A stretch of DNA of 64,000 nt from Lonicera japonica (lineage: Eukaryota; Streptophyta; Magnoliopsida; Dipsacales; Caprifoliaceae). A model generated the notes under the pieces. It saw only the letters and a list, made by a program, of their open reading frames with translations. It did no database searches and was not told where the DNA came from. The first letter of the stretch is position 1; each line of letters starts with the position of its first letter. The stretch is taken from NCBI GenBank assembly GCA_021464415.1, contig CM038471.1, positions 13,266,373-13,330,372 on the forward strand, given 5' to 3'. The position numbers and the translations under genes were made by a program. Positions 13,270-26,291 of the stretch are shown in pieces.

Positions 13270-15130
13270 TTTTGCATTTTTAGGCCAAGTTAGTCGACTT
13301 CAGCGTGGACTTATTTGTTATACGGGGTTTACCCCTGTGGAAGAATTTAAACTGGTGAATTTCAACCTCACCAGAGTCTGTTGAAACTTCCTACTCTGCT
13401 ATTGTCACTCTCTTGCCTCTGATCTCAACAGGGGAAATGTGGCACTTTCCAATTGCACTAACCACCTCAACCGATTGGTCGTCAGCCGAAGACTTTAACC
13501 CTTCTAGAGTTAGGGACTTAGCTTTTTTGGAGGACTTCTTATCTCTATTAGAAGTTTTCTTTTGTTTAGCCGATTTAGAAGGTTGAATTGGTGCTTTGAT
13601 CCTCTTAGTTGTTAGTTCTAAATTCTAAGTAGTTGCATCCTCGGGACCAACTTTTCTCTTTTTAAAAGATGCAAAAGCTAATTGAAAGTTACTCAGCGCC
13701 ATTACTTTAGAATTGGTTTCCGTCTGCTCGGTATTTGTTTCTGATCGACCAGAAATGGAAGCTTGGTTTTTTTTTCATAATCTGTTGGTTTGTCCACCAA
13801 CTAAAGCTGACGTTTGGAAGTCAGTCTTTCTAGATCAGGTTTTGGAGCACCTTTAGCTTTGGAGGATGAAGAAGAGGACTTGGAAGCAGAGCCCATTTTC
13901 CCTTAATAACAATCGAGAAAGTATTAAATAGTTACTTAAGCTGCTCGGCTGTTAGAATGGCTAGATGCTCTCTACCATAATGCAACCTTTCTCTATCTTA
14001 TTAAGGTCACCCCAAAGGATATCTTCAATGTTTAAACGGACCAATCTTTACTTTCTTTCTGGACTAGTGGCTTTTTCGAATATGGTGGATCACATTTCTT
14101 ATCCTTGTTTTGCTGGTAGACTCTTTCTCTGTCAAAGAGAGCGATAACAAACTTGTATTTGGAGAATATAACATCCTTCCCGGCTAAGGTGAGCTTTCGA
14201 CCAATCCAAGTACTACGAATGGTGGTCTCGTTGTCCTCACTCTTATCTTTCATTCTTTTGGTGAAAGAAGACTTGGTGTTAGTATAACAAAGTAAACGAT
14301 GAGTAGCTTGAGGATGATCAGCTTAACCAACCAGTACACTGCCACCATCGTGGCTAGCCAATGCCTTGATCTGGTTAACCTTGACCAAATTGATAGGCAA
14401 TTTCCAAAAAACTTTAAAGTCACTTACAAAATATAACAACTCAAATAAATATTTGGTCAAGCAAGATAAAGAATAAAGTGTTAGGCACAAAAATAGAATA
14501 CCGACTAGGCCTATATAATCGCTGGGGAATTGGTATATTGGTTAGATCAGATTTAATATTGTTGATCACAATTATATCATCTTCATTGGACCCCTTTTAT
14601 GAGTCGTGTAAAGCTTAAGCTGAGGGTATTATTCATGGTCTTCAAACTAAAGCCATACGTTCTTTAACTAAGAGAGTATCAGAACTTCAGTTCATTTAGT
14701 CCTAGGCTTGCCCCATGGGTTTTATTTAGGGCATTTATACCGCCGATTATTCTAATTACATTATGGCTTAATTTCTTAAGTGTGATGTGTGTACGCCTTA
14801 GGAAATCTACTGGCAAAGGCCATAAAGGTAGCCGAAGACTAGCCTCTTTAAAGAAGGCTATATGAATAGGATAATCCTTAAGACCCAATTTGTACTCCTG
14901 GGCAAATGGATTTTCATCTAGTTTGAGGGATCTCTAATTAAGTCCCTTGGGGATGTATTCGGTTATGAACTCTACTCATTCGGCCTCAGATATTAGAGCG
15001 TGTCTACCCATAACAGAAGAGTTAAGAAAAACAAAACCTATCTATGTATTGGGGAAAGGGAAAAGGATGAAGAACATGGAATAACACGAAGAACATTATA
15101 AAGAATAACTATTACCTTGAAATAGAGATT
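13270..15130 (-). pseudogene. Degraded gag-like ORF of a plant retrotransposon
   Basis: Broken reading frames on the - strand. The segment at 14679-14888 (GLKDYPIHIAFF, then LRLPLWPLPVDFL and LSHNVIRIIGGINAL) resembles the 'putative gypsy-type transposon' domain (Transposase_28-like): a hydrophobic 'LRLPLHPF' block followed by 'QLsPN.wr...gf'. Downstream on the same strand lie a basic segment (14032-14253) and a Lys/Ser-rich segment starting MGSASKSSSSSSK (about 13896-13850), with many stops. I identify no flanking LTRs. Domain naming is from memory of the family. Confidence 0.5.
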
Positions 15131-16830
15131 AAAGAACTTACTTGATCTTGGGGCTTTTTTGCTTTAAAAAGTGATGAATGAGACTCGAAAAGAACACACA
15201 ATGAGATTTTTGAAAAAAGATAAAGAACTTTGAAGATTCAAGCAAGATTGATGATTTTTCCAGTGATTGGAATGGGTAGAACAGAGTTTGGATAAGGAAG
15301 ATAAAATAAAGAAAAAAAGAAAGAAGAAGGGATGGCTTTTATAGCCACATAATAATCCACTATCTCTTCTCTCTCAAATGACGGTTGCCTTAGGAACTGG
15401 CGTATAATGATATAAAGCATTTAGTGCATGGGGCCCACATGCACATCCTGCCCATTTAAAAACACGCCGAACCAATTAGAACATGAATTGCTAACAAGGT
15501 ACAAAATCACAGCTTAGAAGCCTCAGACGTTTAAAATTCTTCCATCAATGGATAACTACAAGTACATTCTTCCTATTGCCACCACGATTCCAGTAAGCAC
15601 CCAATCTCATCTGGTATGCCGAGATCAGATACTCAAGATGGGGCAATTATGGGAGGTGAAAATTATAACTGAGTTTATAGCCAGGCCCAGCTTTGATGGG
15701 CCAGGCCCAGCTTTGATGGCCCATGCTCTAGTTAGCCCATGGCCCAACAGCATACATGCCCACCATAAGTACTAATTCAAAGAATACCCAAGTCTTTAAA
15801 AAGGAAAGCATAGGCCGACCAGGTGATACACTTAGATGGTTGATCATGATTATTTAGCCGAGCATAGCAAACATGACGACGAAGAGATAATGAAAACCAT
15901 ATAAAGTCTATGTTTAATGACTTCTTGTGTTGGCCTTATTATATGAACAAACACTAAATTCCAATTATAATCGTATATTTCATTGAAGATCAAGATTAAG
16001 GATTACATTGGAAGAAAGTTATTATTTGGGATGTGATAATATGTAATAGGTGGACTTAGTTGAATAGTTATTGGTGGAATGTTTAAATCTAAACTGTTCT
16101 CAAACCAAGTGAAAAGAACACTTGGCAATGAACGAATTTACTTAGTATATACTATTGAAGCTTAAATGTGTATAGCTATAATTAGTAAATGTCCATTATA
16201 GTGTTAGAAACATGCGATTGGTATTGAAGCCTAAATGTGTATACCCGTATACTGACTAACAAAGAAATTTCTTAGTTGCAAACTTATACTGTCAAAAAAA
16301 AATTAACTTATGTGACTGCCATTAGCTGTCCCAAGCAGTGATAACCTTTGTGATAGCCGAGAGCAGTCACAATTTTTTAACAATATGACAATATGCCATT
16401 TGTGAGTTTCATTTGCAGTCACAAACTTAGCGAATTCGACTGTCATAAAATCCTGTTTTTGGTGTAATGCAAGACAAACAACTAAACCGTAATTACAACC
16501 ATTCTGATGGTTTGTTAAATCCATTTCGCTTGTGAACATTTCAATTATACAAGAACCGAGAATTCTAATGCTTTGCAAGTAAGCCATGTTTTACAATTTT
16601 ACTCACCAGAAACCTTACTATGTATAATTGTTGAAAATTTATTTATATTATTCAAACATAACATATATATATATATATTTATAGTTTTAAATTCCCATTC
16701 AATATGTCATTGTGATTTAAACAAATTAAACCTCTAAACTAAAACACAACTAGATCATGGTTTTTAATATTCAACTCCAACAATTATTTTCATTTTCTTG
16801 CGGTAAGATCAGCAAAATTAAACAAGTATT
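15130..16830. other. Intergenic DNA without recognised gene
   Basis: No supported coding region. Visible items are a direct repeat of 'ggccaggcccagctttgatg' (about 15680-15720), a repeated 'attgaagc(c/t)taaatgtgtata' (16155 and 16224), and inverted TGTGACTGC/GCAGTCACA modules around 16312-16430. These suggest decayed transposons that I cannot classify. Confidence 0.35.
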
Positions 16831-16900
16831 ACGAATACAAATATCGATGACTAGAGGTAGTGCTAGTGTAGTAGTGGATGCATATGCTGCCCTATGAATA
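16831..16900 (+). pseudogene. Short fragment of DEG10 exon 1
   Basis: About 60 bp closely matches the 3' part of DEG10 exon 1 (43432-43496): both contain 'acaaatatc', 'ggta(g/c)tgctagtgta', and 'agtggatgc(a/g)tatgctgc'. It lies in the same orientation as the gene, some 26.6 kb upstream. Similarity stops abruptly after 'tatgctgc'. It cannot encode anything by itself. Confidence 0.65.
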
Positions 16901-17231
16901 CAAATATTATTTTACGATTTTGTGGTGTTTTTGGAAAAAAAATTCACTAAAATTTGAAAGGTATGTGTGAACACCCCAATCCGCGACTCTCGTGTGAACC
17001 TAACAAGCATTCCACATTAAGTCTTGAGTAATCATGCATACAAGAGACTGTTAGGGAAAACCTTGATTTTCGAGCACGTTAGGAATTAACCACAACCTTG
17101 TTGCCACTTCGCTTACTAGGACGGGGATCGACCTGCCCGGTCAGGTCGCGGGGTGCGGGGCAGCGCCCCGTTAGAAAAATTAGGTTTTTTTTGATAGCCA
17201 GCCGCACGCCCCCCAACCGCACGGTTGGCCC

Positions 17232-17309
17232 CCAACCGTACGGTTGGCACATACCGCCGCCTCCTGTCGCACACCCAACCGTACGGCTACCTGCCAACCG
17301 TACGGTTGG
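17232..17309. repeat. Palindromic GTACGGTTGG repeats in LTR U3
   Basis: The 16-bp perfect palindrome CCAACCGTACGGTTGG occurs at 17232-17247 and 17294-17309, with half-sites between and around. It lies 90-165 bp upstream of a TATA box. Each palindrome contains CGGTTG on both strands, a MYB-type core (CNGTTR). Confidence 0.7.
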
Positions 17310-17397
17310 CACACCCTTGTCGCACGCCCTAGCCGCACGCCATGCGGCTACCCCCTGCGGTTGGCCTCTTTTGGAGCGTTTTTGGCGGATTTTTCCC

Positions 17398-17408
17398 TAT
17401 AAATAGGA
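17398..17408 (+). promoter_or_regulatory. LTR TATA box
   Basis: CTATAAATAGG lies mid-LTR, followed by a purine-rich 'gagagaga' leader (17460-17570), as expected of the U3/R junction. The equivalent box is on the - strand in the 24046 and 32348 LTRs (25021-25030 and 33323-33332). Confidence 0.65.
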
Positions 17409-18896
17409 CCCTTGGGATCCCATTTTGTAAGGGATCAACACTCAATAGTGTTTTTAGTAAGTAGGAACTCTGTCAAAAATCTTTAGAGAGTCATTTTAGA
17501 GAAATTCTGAGAGAGAATTTCTAGAGAGAGAAAGTCTTAGAGAGAGAAAATCTAGAGAGAGAAGGAAGCAAGCAAGGCAACAAGGCAAGGCTCTTATTTC
17601 TTCTTCAGGCGCATCAGGTACGTCTTTCTACCAAATCCTTAATTTCAGCACTGCATTTAATTTCACTTTTTAATACAGAAAATTAGATAACTTGCAAGGG
17701 AGTTCATTGCTTTCAAATAAATCCTTTCTAAGTTTTACAAGAAATCTAAAATCCGTTTTGACACGTTTTCAAAACAAAAACAAAAATACAAAAACAGTTT
17801 CCAAACGAAAGGAACTACGAGACTCTGATTTCATTCTACGAATGAATACGTAGGCGCTCGCAAAGCTCGAGTCTGATTTCAAAATATTATTTTAAACTGA
17901 ATTTATCCGGAAAGGACTATTCTGAAAACAATTCAAACTACTTGCAAGATATTTAAAATAGGAATTAGATGCATGATCCATTAAGAGACCGAAAGGGCGA
18001 ATTGGGTGCCTAACACCTTCCCAATTCGTAACGTAGTTCCCGAACCCTAGCAAAGTCAATTTTCAAAAATAAATCTCTGGTTTCAAACGTATGAAAGGTA
18101 ATTCGTTTCCGAATTGTCCTTCGTACGATCTTTTGTTTGTTTTCTAGTAAAACAAACTGGCGACTCTACAAAACACGTTTTTCAAATAAAACCGAGAACG
18201 AGGACTCTTTTCTTCTCTCGGGGTATGGGTCCGGATTCTCACAGTATGTAAGGTTTTCTTTTTAAGGCATAGTTGGTATTATTTGAGTGGAACCAAATAA
18301 AGTGTAAAATGCACTCACCTTCTTGAAAAAGAAAATTCTAGGGAATTCAAAAAATATTTCAAAAATTATAGCCCAAAAAAATTTAAACAAGGCATTCATT
18401 TTGGTTTATACTTCTAAGACTTTTTTTGGGTGGGTGTTATTTGCATACTACCTTTTACTTATAAACACTCCATTACTTGGTTCCACACCACTATCTCAAA
18501 ATTTTGGTTACCTACACACCCTAAGGACCACTTTACTTTCTCTTCCTCCCTTCCTTCCTTCCACCTCTTCTATAGTTGTCACCACTCTCCAGCCACCTCT
18601 ATCACCACCCTCCTTCATCGTTGTCTCAACCCTCTATTCTTCTAGTTCCTCTTCGTCTTCACCACCACCACCCTCCACTTTCACCAAAACATCATTGGAA
18701 TACTATTAGAACTTAAAAGGTCTATTACGTTTAAACCTTATTGTTAGTGAGTCCTTTCGTCCATGATAAATTGCTAGCGCCAGTTCTAAATTTTTTATCT
18801 GTAGAACCAAGTGCCCTTACTAGTTTTGGACATGACCTCTATCTATCATCGTATAATCTATTTTTAAGAAATATTAGGGTTCTTGAATATCCAATA

Positions 18897-20461
18897 TGTT
18901 GGTAAAAAATTAACCCTAGAGGGGGGGTAAATAAGGTTTATGGCAAATTATAGGAAATTGAAAATAAACTGAGTTAATAAACAAATCAATCAATCAAACT
19001 TGAACAATATGTAAAAATAAATAAATGAGTTTGAATAAGAGAGATTAAACCATAAATTGAAAAATATTTTGTTTATGCGGTTTGGTATCCTAATCAATAT
19101 TCTTACGGGTGAAGATCAAACCATAATACAAGTGTAATTCTTCTCACTACACTTAACAAGTGTGATTCTTATAACCATACTCAACATAAAAAGTCCCAAT
19201 TGCTAATTTATGAGAAAATTTCTCACAAAGAAATAATAAACATTGTTTCGTGTACTTCACCAAAATACAATAACTCTCAAGTGTTTGCAAAAGATATAAA
19301 TTGAAGCTTACACTAGATTTATTAAGATTGATCAAGAAATATAGCTCAAGATGAATGATACAGTCAATATAAGATATTAATGATTTTTAGCTCAAAAATC
19401 TTTGATTGCTTTCAAATAAATGTTATATGAGATTTGTGAAGCCTTGGTTGTTTGTATAATAAGCCCTTAAACTCATTTTATAGTCCGCAACAAGAATATT
19501 ACCATTTGGAAGAAGGAATGGCTAAAACAAATTTTCCAAAGACTATTTTCAAAGGTACTGCTTTCAACAGTCCCCTATTGTTCTAATGGTTATATTTTCA
19601 TCAATATTGACTTCAACGATCCCCGTTGTGTCCAATGGTTGCATGTTGGTTCAAATAGTTCCCATGTTAACTAAAAGAGTCGCATGTTTTGGACAATAAG
19701 ATTTATCCAATTTGTTTTGATCATATCTTCTAATCTAGCTGTTGGATCATGCAAAAATTTGGATTTGCTGTATTATAAGATGTTATCTAGACACTATCCA
19801 AATTTTAAAATTATCTGAGTTCAAGAAGGCCTCCATCAGACTATTATATAAAAATGCGCAAAAATCAAGCGAATCTAGAATAAGTGAAAATGAACATTTT
19901 TGCTTGAAAATATAAGGAGGATAAGAAAACATATTATAAACATGTTTGAGAGTATTAAAATAATATTTTAAGCATTAAAACAATTTTTGGATAGTTTTGA
20001 TAAATATAAGCCTCAAAATCATTTTGTCAAAGAATTCCAACTTAGCAAAGATAATATAAGATGTATGATGCATGATCAATATTTGAGCTTTAGAGAGTGA
20101 TCAATTAAAAAACTTTACATAAATCCTAAGCACTCACTCAATTATCGAATTAACGAGCCTTCATACATTTTGGTTTATTTCTTCACTTTGATCTTCATTC
20201 TTTGAATTTGACTTTGAAGCTTTGGCTTAAGAGCTTCTTTGAGTTTTGATTATCAATCCAATGAGTGTGCAATGTTGAAGTAAATTTTTCATTGCTTTCT
20301 TAATTTGATTGGATAGAGTTTGAATGATCCTTATAAATGTACATGCTTTCTTTGAACATCCAAGTAAATGAACTATAAAACCATTTCAAGAAAGATGTTA
20401 AATTACACCTTATTAAGTTATTGTTGTTATTAAAATAAAATTAAGACCTTCTGGGTCAACA
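18897..20461. mobile_element. LTR-like repeat with TGTTGG/TCAACA ends
   Basis: About 1.57 kb starting TGTTGGTAAAAAATTAACCC, then a G-run after 'ccctaga', and ending GGGTCAACA. It aligns along its length with 38324-39953 (shared 'gggtgaagatcaaac', 'acaagtgt', 'gaagct(t/c)acact', 'tattaa(g/c)ttattg'). The 5-bp flanks (caata and aaatc) do not match, so its ends or history are uncertain. It has no coding capacity and is probably a solo LTR of an unassigned family. Confidence 0.55.
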
Positions 20462-20987
20462 AAATCAATTAATTCCCCAAACAACCTGAGATCAGTTACC
20501 CCATAAGGTGATCCTCTGACTCTAAATTGAGTTTGTTGTTATTTTTTCTCTAGCTTACTCGAGTCAATAAACCCCCTATTTGTAGTATGAACTCTTAATT
20601 GATCTTTAAGTGTGGTTTAAAACCCTATATGCATTTTTACTTGCTACACCGTAAGCAAGTTTGCTTATCTTTCTTTCTCTGGTTATAGGCCGAGCATAAT
20701 TGAATTTTTTTTTAACCCAACATCCTCTTACATTTTTAAGTGACACGCTAACTCATCTTATGTCCTACGATGGAATATAAACTTAGTCAAGCTGTGTCCC
20801 AGCAATTATAAATGGATTTTAAGCAAGCTTATATATTGAACTTCTCACTTTTGGCTCATAGCTAGTTAATATGTTCACTATAACTCGGCTTTTATCCAAC
20901 GATAGAATTATCATCATCAATATAAGCTAATATACAGGGTTGTCTCATTTGGTTAGCAATCTTTTTTTTCAAAAGGATGTTGGTCAC

Positions 20988-23699
20988 TGTAACATCTTGT
21001 ATTTGGTTTTCTGTGCCAATTATCCTCTATGGTCCGTTTAAGGCCAAACCTCCGTTTAAGGATTCAAATTTTGCTTCGGAACTTTGGTGGTTGATCCAAC
21101 ACTTCCATCAAGTCATTTTAATGATACTAAGTATGCGTGTGTGGTTCGAACGCATTTCGGGAAGTCGCGGTTGAAATCGGGGGCAAATGGCGAAGAATTA
21201 AACTCTTGCCAAAATGAGTTTTTGGTCAACTTTGAGAGGCCATAACTTTCTTATACGATTTCCAAATGACTCCTCGTTTGCGGCCAGAGTTTCATCTCTT
21301 TCCCCTCTACAAGTTCTGTGTTTAGCCTGAGTTAAGATAACATCGTTTTGAGGGTCAACGGAGCATGACAAAATGAGAACTTTGTGCAGAATTTCCTCTG
21401 ATCGATCAGAGAGGAGGCAGCGGGTTTTTTTGCCATTTTGGACTAGATATTTATGCCTATTTCTCCCCCCTTTCATCCTCATTCGTCCCCCACCATTTTA
21501 GGGGTTAGAGAGAGAGTGGACAGCTCAATTTTGGTGAGATTTGGAGGGTTCATTCACCATGCTTCATCATAATACAAGTTTATCATCCCCAATCATCATC
21601 AAATCATCTTTATCTTCTTCCTTCCCTTAGTTCCACCATTGTTAGGGTTCTTGAGCTCAATTGGGGGTTTTTGAAATTGGAGCTTCTTCGGCTCGATTCT
21701 GCAGCAAATCTTCGAGGGGTTAACCTTATAAAGGTGGGAACAATAGTATTTAAATATGTTTTCAAGTTATCACAAGTTATTTCTCACTAATCAAATCAAA
21801 ATTGGGTATTTTACTTAAAGTTTCAAAGATAGCATGTTCATAGTGGTTGGCTTGATTCCACTTGGATATTTTGAGTAATTTGTAGTTATTAGATTATTAA
21901 TTTATCATCTACACAAGTGCTTTCTTTGATTTTATCATTTTATGGTTAGTTTGGCATAAAACCTATACGAATGGATACGATTGCGGATAAATTATAGCAA
22001 TATATAAATATAATTGATAGATTAATGGTTTGAAGTGCATGTTGGTTATGATTACTCATATATGTGATATTCTCGTTGTACTTAAGCCATAGGTTGGCTT
22101 TTGTGATATTTGTTGAATAATAAGCCAGTTCGTAACTACGCTGGACACACTTTTATACCAATTTTGAAGGATCCATGCCTTGAGAACAAAAGGGGAAGTT
22201 TACATGAATTTCAAGTGACATAAATTATGTTTATTACTCGGCTTTGAACTATTTATTGTATCATAAAAAAATCCCCCTACTTGAGAAACTAACTGATAAA
22301 ATCACTATTAAGCTGCTAGTTAACGGACTTAGCGTACTATTTGGTTTTACTATAACAATGACACTATTATATGAATTACGAAGATATGATCTGGGGGATA
22401 TCTATATATAGAAAGAGAGAGAGGCGATATACGTATATGTTGAGTACATATTTGATTGATACATATAGTTTACTTGATATATATATATACTGTTTTAGTA
22501 AACTATGTTATTTTGAATACGGACAGGCACTAATGGTCCATGGGGTTGATTTAGCCTTGGTGGCTACATACCCTGGTCCGCGTAGAGGGACTATATTAGC
22601 GGCATACACTATGATCCGTGTAGAGGGATCCCGCTTTTGGAGCGACATACTTTATGGTCCAGCTAGGGGGACCACGCTAGGAAACATACCCTGCACATCT
22701 AGGTGATCCACGAGGGGACCCAGCCTTGGGGGCTTAGATTGCGATCGCTGTGCACAGTTGAAAAAATCCTAGATGTTGGATATGAAAATGTCGGATATGA
22801 GATAGATTGATATAAAACAAATGGAAAGAGATGGTGATTGAAAGATTAGTGCCTACGTTCATTACGTGGATCTATTTTTCGATAATATTACTTTACTACT
22901 ATACTTACGGTTCTAATCATTATTTTACTTGTATCTTGGTGATATGTACCTTGTCTATAACTTACTTTAATTTCCTTGATATGCACTCTACTATTTTCAC
23001 GGAGTTAGGATGGCACTTGGAATGTATCACATATAAAATGTTTTTCATTGCATTAATATCTATAAAGAGTTATAGAAATAGATCTTACGTACAAGCTTAA
23101 CGTGTATCCAATTACATTAATTATCTCACGTCGCATGTGTGTTTTAAAAAATGTACTTTCTTACGCAAACCCTTGTAATTTTCACTGAGCCCGTGTTTGG
23201 CTCACTCCTATTTTCCAAACCAGTTTTACAGGTACTTCCGTGGGATTGTGCGAGTGCGAAGTCTAGAACATTTGTTATGCCATAGACTACTTGTAGTTTC
23301 CTGTAGACGACTTAGCATGCATGTATTTAGTAGAATTGTATAATTTGTATACTTAACTTGTATATTATTTTATTCATAAGAGATGTAAAGCCTTTTAATT
23401 TAACTTTGGGACCTCGTTGGAGGGATTGATTTATATATATCTGTTTGATATCTATATGATTATGATTTGAAGATGTGGAGCTAGAATTCTAGTTAAATTT
23501 TATTTTATTATTTACAGGTTTGGATTTATTAACTTTACAGACTCTACATGCCAATTTTTTTCTTAAAATAAGGCTTTACGTATAGATTTTATATTATATA
23601 AGTTTTAAAACATGCACCATAAAACCTCTGTCACGTACGGCACCGTGATTAACCGGGTCCCGAAGGTCTAAACCTCATTTCGGAATTTGGGGCGTCACA
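20988..23699 (+). mobile_element. Solo LTR, Ty3/Gypsy-like, 2.7 kb
   Basis: From TGTAACATCTTG to GGGGCGTCACA with a perfect target duplication gtcac (20983-20987 and 23700-23704). It is non-coding. At 22555-22730 it holds a short tandem array with a period of about 42 bp (cores GGTCCGCGTAGAGGG, GATCCGTGTAGAGGG, GGTCCAGCTAGGGGG). The start, the end and the 'ccgggtcccgaaggtc' stretch before the end are typical of chromovirus LTRs. Confidence 0.9.
22555..22730 (+). repeat. Short tandem array inside the solo LTR
   Basis: About three to four diverged units of roughly 42 bp, each with a (G/C)GTAGAGGG-like core followed by 'ggcatac' or 'cgacatac'. The core CCGTGTAGAGGG is identical to the core of the large minisatellite at 26292-28070. 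Confidence 0.6.
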
Positions 23700-24045
23700 G
23701 TCACTCTATAGAGTTAGTGAAAATCATCTTAAGAGGGAGAATTAGTGTCCTTATAGAGGGGCAGTTGCTCGCCAGTAGGAGAGGATAGAGAGAAAAAAGT
23801 GTGTTTGGGAAAGAGAACGGGAAAAAATAGGGTGTGCAAAAAGTAAATTTAATATATTTTTTAAGCGAGTTTTTTTTTTTTTGGATTTTCGACAACATGT
23901 CCCCATACTGCATTTAAGGGCTTGTTTGGTTTGGGTTTTACACCAATCTTCAAACGCTACATTCCATTCTAGAAAGATTTTGATATTTGGTTTAGGTTTT
24001 GAGTTAGGAATGTATCATTTCAGGAATGAAGTACTTCTTCATAGT

Positions 24046-26095
24046 TGTGAGAACCCGCGTTCTCGGCGCCCGGGGGGTCCTCGTGGGCGGCGATTCCTTT
24101 TGTTGATTTGGAAATTAGGTTTTGAAAAGAATAAGAGTCGCCAGTTTGTTTTACTAAACAAACAAAAAGGTTCGTGTAAAAGAGACGTATTTATGGGGTA
24201 AATATCCTCTTATACACAATGTATGCGAAACCAGTTGATTCGAAGGTTCGGGGATTAAGTTACGAATCGGGAAGGTATTAGGCACCCAATTCGCCCTTTC
24301 GGTCTCTTGAGTAGGATATGCGTGTGTTATAATTCAGTTCTTGCATGCTATTTCCATTACTTTACAGCTTTCCGTACTTACCTTAGAAATCGGGATTTTA
24401 GGGTTGGGATGAAAACGATGTGTTTCCTAATTCACCCATGATTATGAAAATAAGTGTGTGTGTGTGATTTGAAAAAGAGAGTTTGATAATAATAGATGCA
24501 ATGAAAAAAGTGATTTTGTAAAGCATTGGGCTTTTTGGAAACTGATTTAATGTGGAATCTTATATTCGATATTATATGAGGCGAGTTGACCGATCGTATA
24601 CCATAGTCTATAGATTAAACCGGTATAGATGGCACCAGTGCTCTCATAATCGAGTATTTATCACATACACACCGCAATCTATGAGTTAGATTGGATATAT
24701 AGCGATTATCGATTCCTTCGTATAATAATGCCGCTAATCCGAACTTTTGGAAAAGTAAGAAAATAATAATACTATTTTGGAATTGGATTAGGGTTTATTA
24801 TACGCCTTTAGTTTTGAAAACAACTTGAAAAAGGGTTTTGAAAAGCTATTAAGTAATAAAAATTATGCAAACAAGAGTATGAATTATAAAACTGACGAAT
24901 AAATAAAAGAAGAGAGAGAAAATTATACCTGAGCCTTCTTGGAAGGAGAGAATAAGGATCTCTTGGTGTGTACCACGAAATTCCCTTGATTGTTGATGAT
25001 AATAATGAATGGAGGGGGGTCTATTTATAGTTGAAGAAAATACTTGGAGAGCAAGAAAAGAGCTTGCAACTAGGACTCTTGGAAATTATCGCGAGGCCTT
25101 CCCACCGTTGGATCATCCTGATTTTTGGATATGTGTTGTAAATAGGAATATTCTAGATTTTGTAAAAATTTCAGGTCGATCGGATTTCGGGAAGGTTCCC
25201 TTTCGTTATGATTGGTACGAAGAGTTTGTGTCCGCGTAGGAAAGGTACTTGTTGTAGACAAGGTCCCTTGTTTGCACGAGAAGTCAGGTTCTAACCGTTG
25301 GATCAGGCTGAATTTTGGATATGTATTTCCAATATAAGTCTTTTACACCCTGTAAAAATTTGAGGACAATCGGAGTTCGGGAAGGACTCGGTCTCCTTGG
25401 CTTGGTACAAAGAGTTTGTTCCCGCGTAGGAAACGTACTTGCGTACAACTATCTCGAGAACTGAACTTCCAACCGTTGGATTATTCTGAATTTTTGACAT
25501 GTTTTCCCTCCAAATGTTTTCTAGTTCGTGTCCAAATTTGAGGCCAATCAGAATTCGGGAAGGCCACTATTTATTTTAATTTGCTACGAAGGACATTTCA
25601 ACTGGAATTGCACGGTAGACAAATTGATTCTTGAGGACCCCACGTCCGACAAAGCTGAAATTTTAATATGCTCTTCCTCACAATAAGTCCTATCCACTTA
25701 CCAAACTTCAAACCATTTTAACATCGACAAGACCTCCATTTGAACACCCGAAATAAACTCGCGATTTTCTGAATTTTCGGAGATCCGACCGTCGGATTTA
25801 GCTGATTTTCGAGTATGTTACTCCTTTTGATAATTTCCAACAACTCTCAAAGTTTGAGGATGATCCAAAGTACGTGACTCTCCTTTCACAAGTTTCCAGG
25901 AGTTTTGACGGTTTTTCGATTCCGACAATTTTCGATAATTCTGTGACTCCTCATCCGGGGTCCTTTCGACTTTCTTCTTTGACCTGTATCACATGTACAT
26001 AGTTTTTGTGCATCCAAAAATGCTCGTGCATGCATACGTGTTCATTTCTTTAAAAATTAGGATTCTTGCGGGGGTCGCAAAATGAGGTGTTCACA
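24046..26095 (-). repeat. 3' LTR of the young element
   Basis: 2050 bp. On the - strand it begins TGTGAACACC and ends GGTTCTCACA. A TATA box CTATAAATAG lies at 25021-25030 (- strand). The U5 side (24134-24143) holds a - strand TGGCGACTCT, repeating the first ten bases of the primer-binding site. The two small reading frames here, with twins in the other LTR, are LTR sequence, not genes. Confidence 0.92.
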
Positions 26096-26291
26096 GACCT
26101 TCTCGGCCTGGGTTCTTTGTGAAGCAAAGAAACCAGGACGATAATGAGAACGCATCATTTTGCGGCACTCGCATGAATCACAGATGATATTTTGAAAATA
26201 ATGCAATGCAAATGATGCTGTGCTATGCTGCTTCTCTCTCTCCTTAGGATGGATGCGCGATGTTTGGAACATATCTTGTGTCTTGCTGTGA

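Larger units (their letters stand above)
16966..18243 (+). mobile_element. Solo LTR, Tat/Ogre-like family
   Basis: A 1278-bp LTR from TGTGAACACCCC to GGATTCTCACA, flanked by a perfect target duplication gtatg (16961-16965 and 18244-18248). The 3' part carries the block 'gggtgcctaacaccttccc' (about 18003-18021) and the U5 motif TGGCGACTCT (18158-18167) also present in the LTRs at 5069, 24046 and 32348. The U3 part is GC-rich with repeated palindromes. It is shorter than its relatives (about 2.0 kb) and encodes no protein. Confidence 0.9.

Noticed and set aside
17098..17406. 102-codon Pro/Arg-rich ORF
   Set aside because: It is the GC-rich palindrome region of a solo LTR read in frame.
18323..18709. 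128-codon ORF ending in a Ser/Pro-rich stretch
   Set aside because: Low-complexity TC-rich DNA, no recognisable domain, no splice or promoter context.
18892..20466. Target duplication for the repeat at 18897-20461
   Set aside because: Flanks caata and aaatc do not match; the insertion ends may be rearranged.
25009..25239. 76-codon ORF repeated identically at 33311-33541
   Set aside because: It lies within the two LTRs and overlaps the TATA box; identity reflects LTR pairing, not a gene.
26096..26130. Polypurine tract of the young element
   Set aside because: The sequence next to the 3' LTR (- strand 'ggccgagaaggtc') is only weakly purine-rich, so I did not annotate it.
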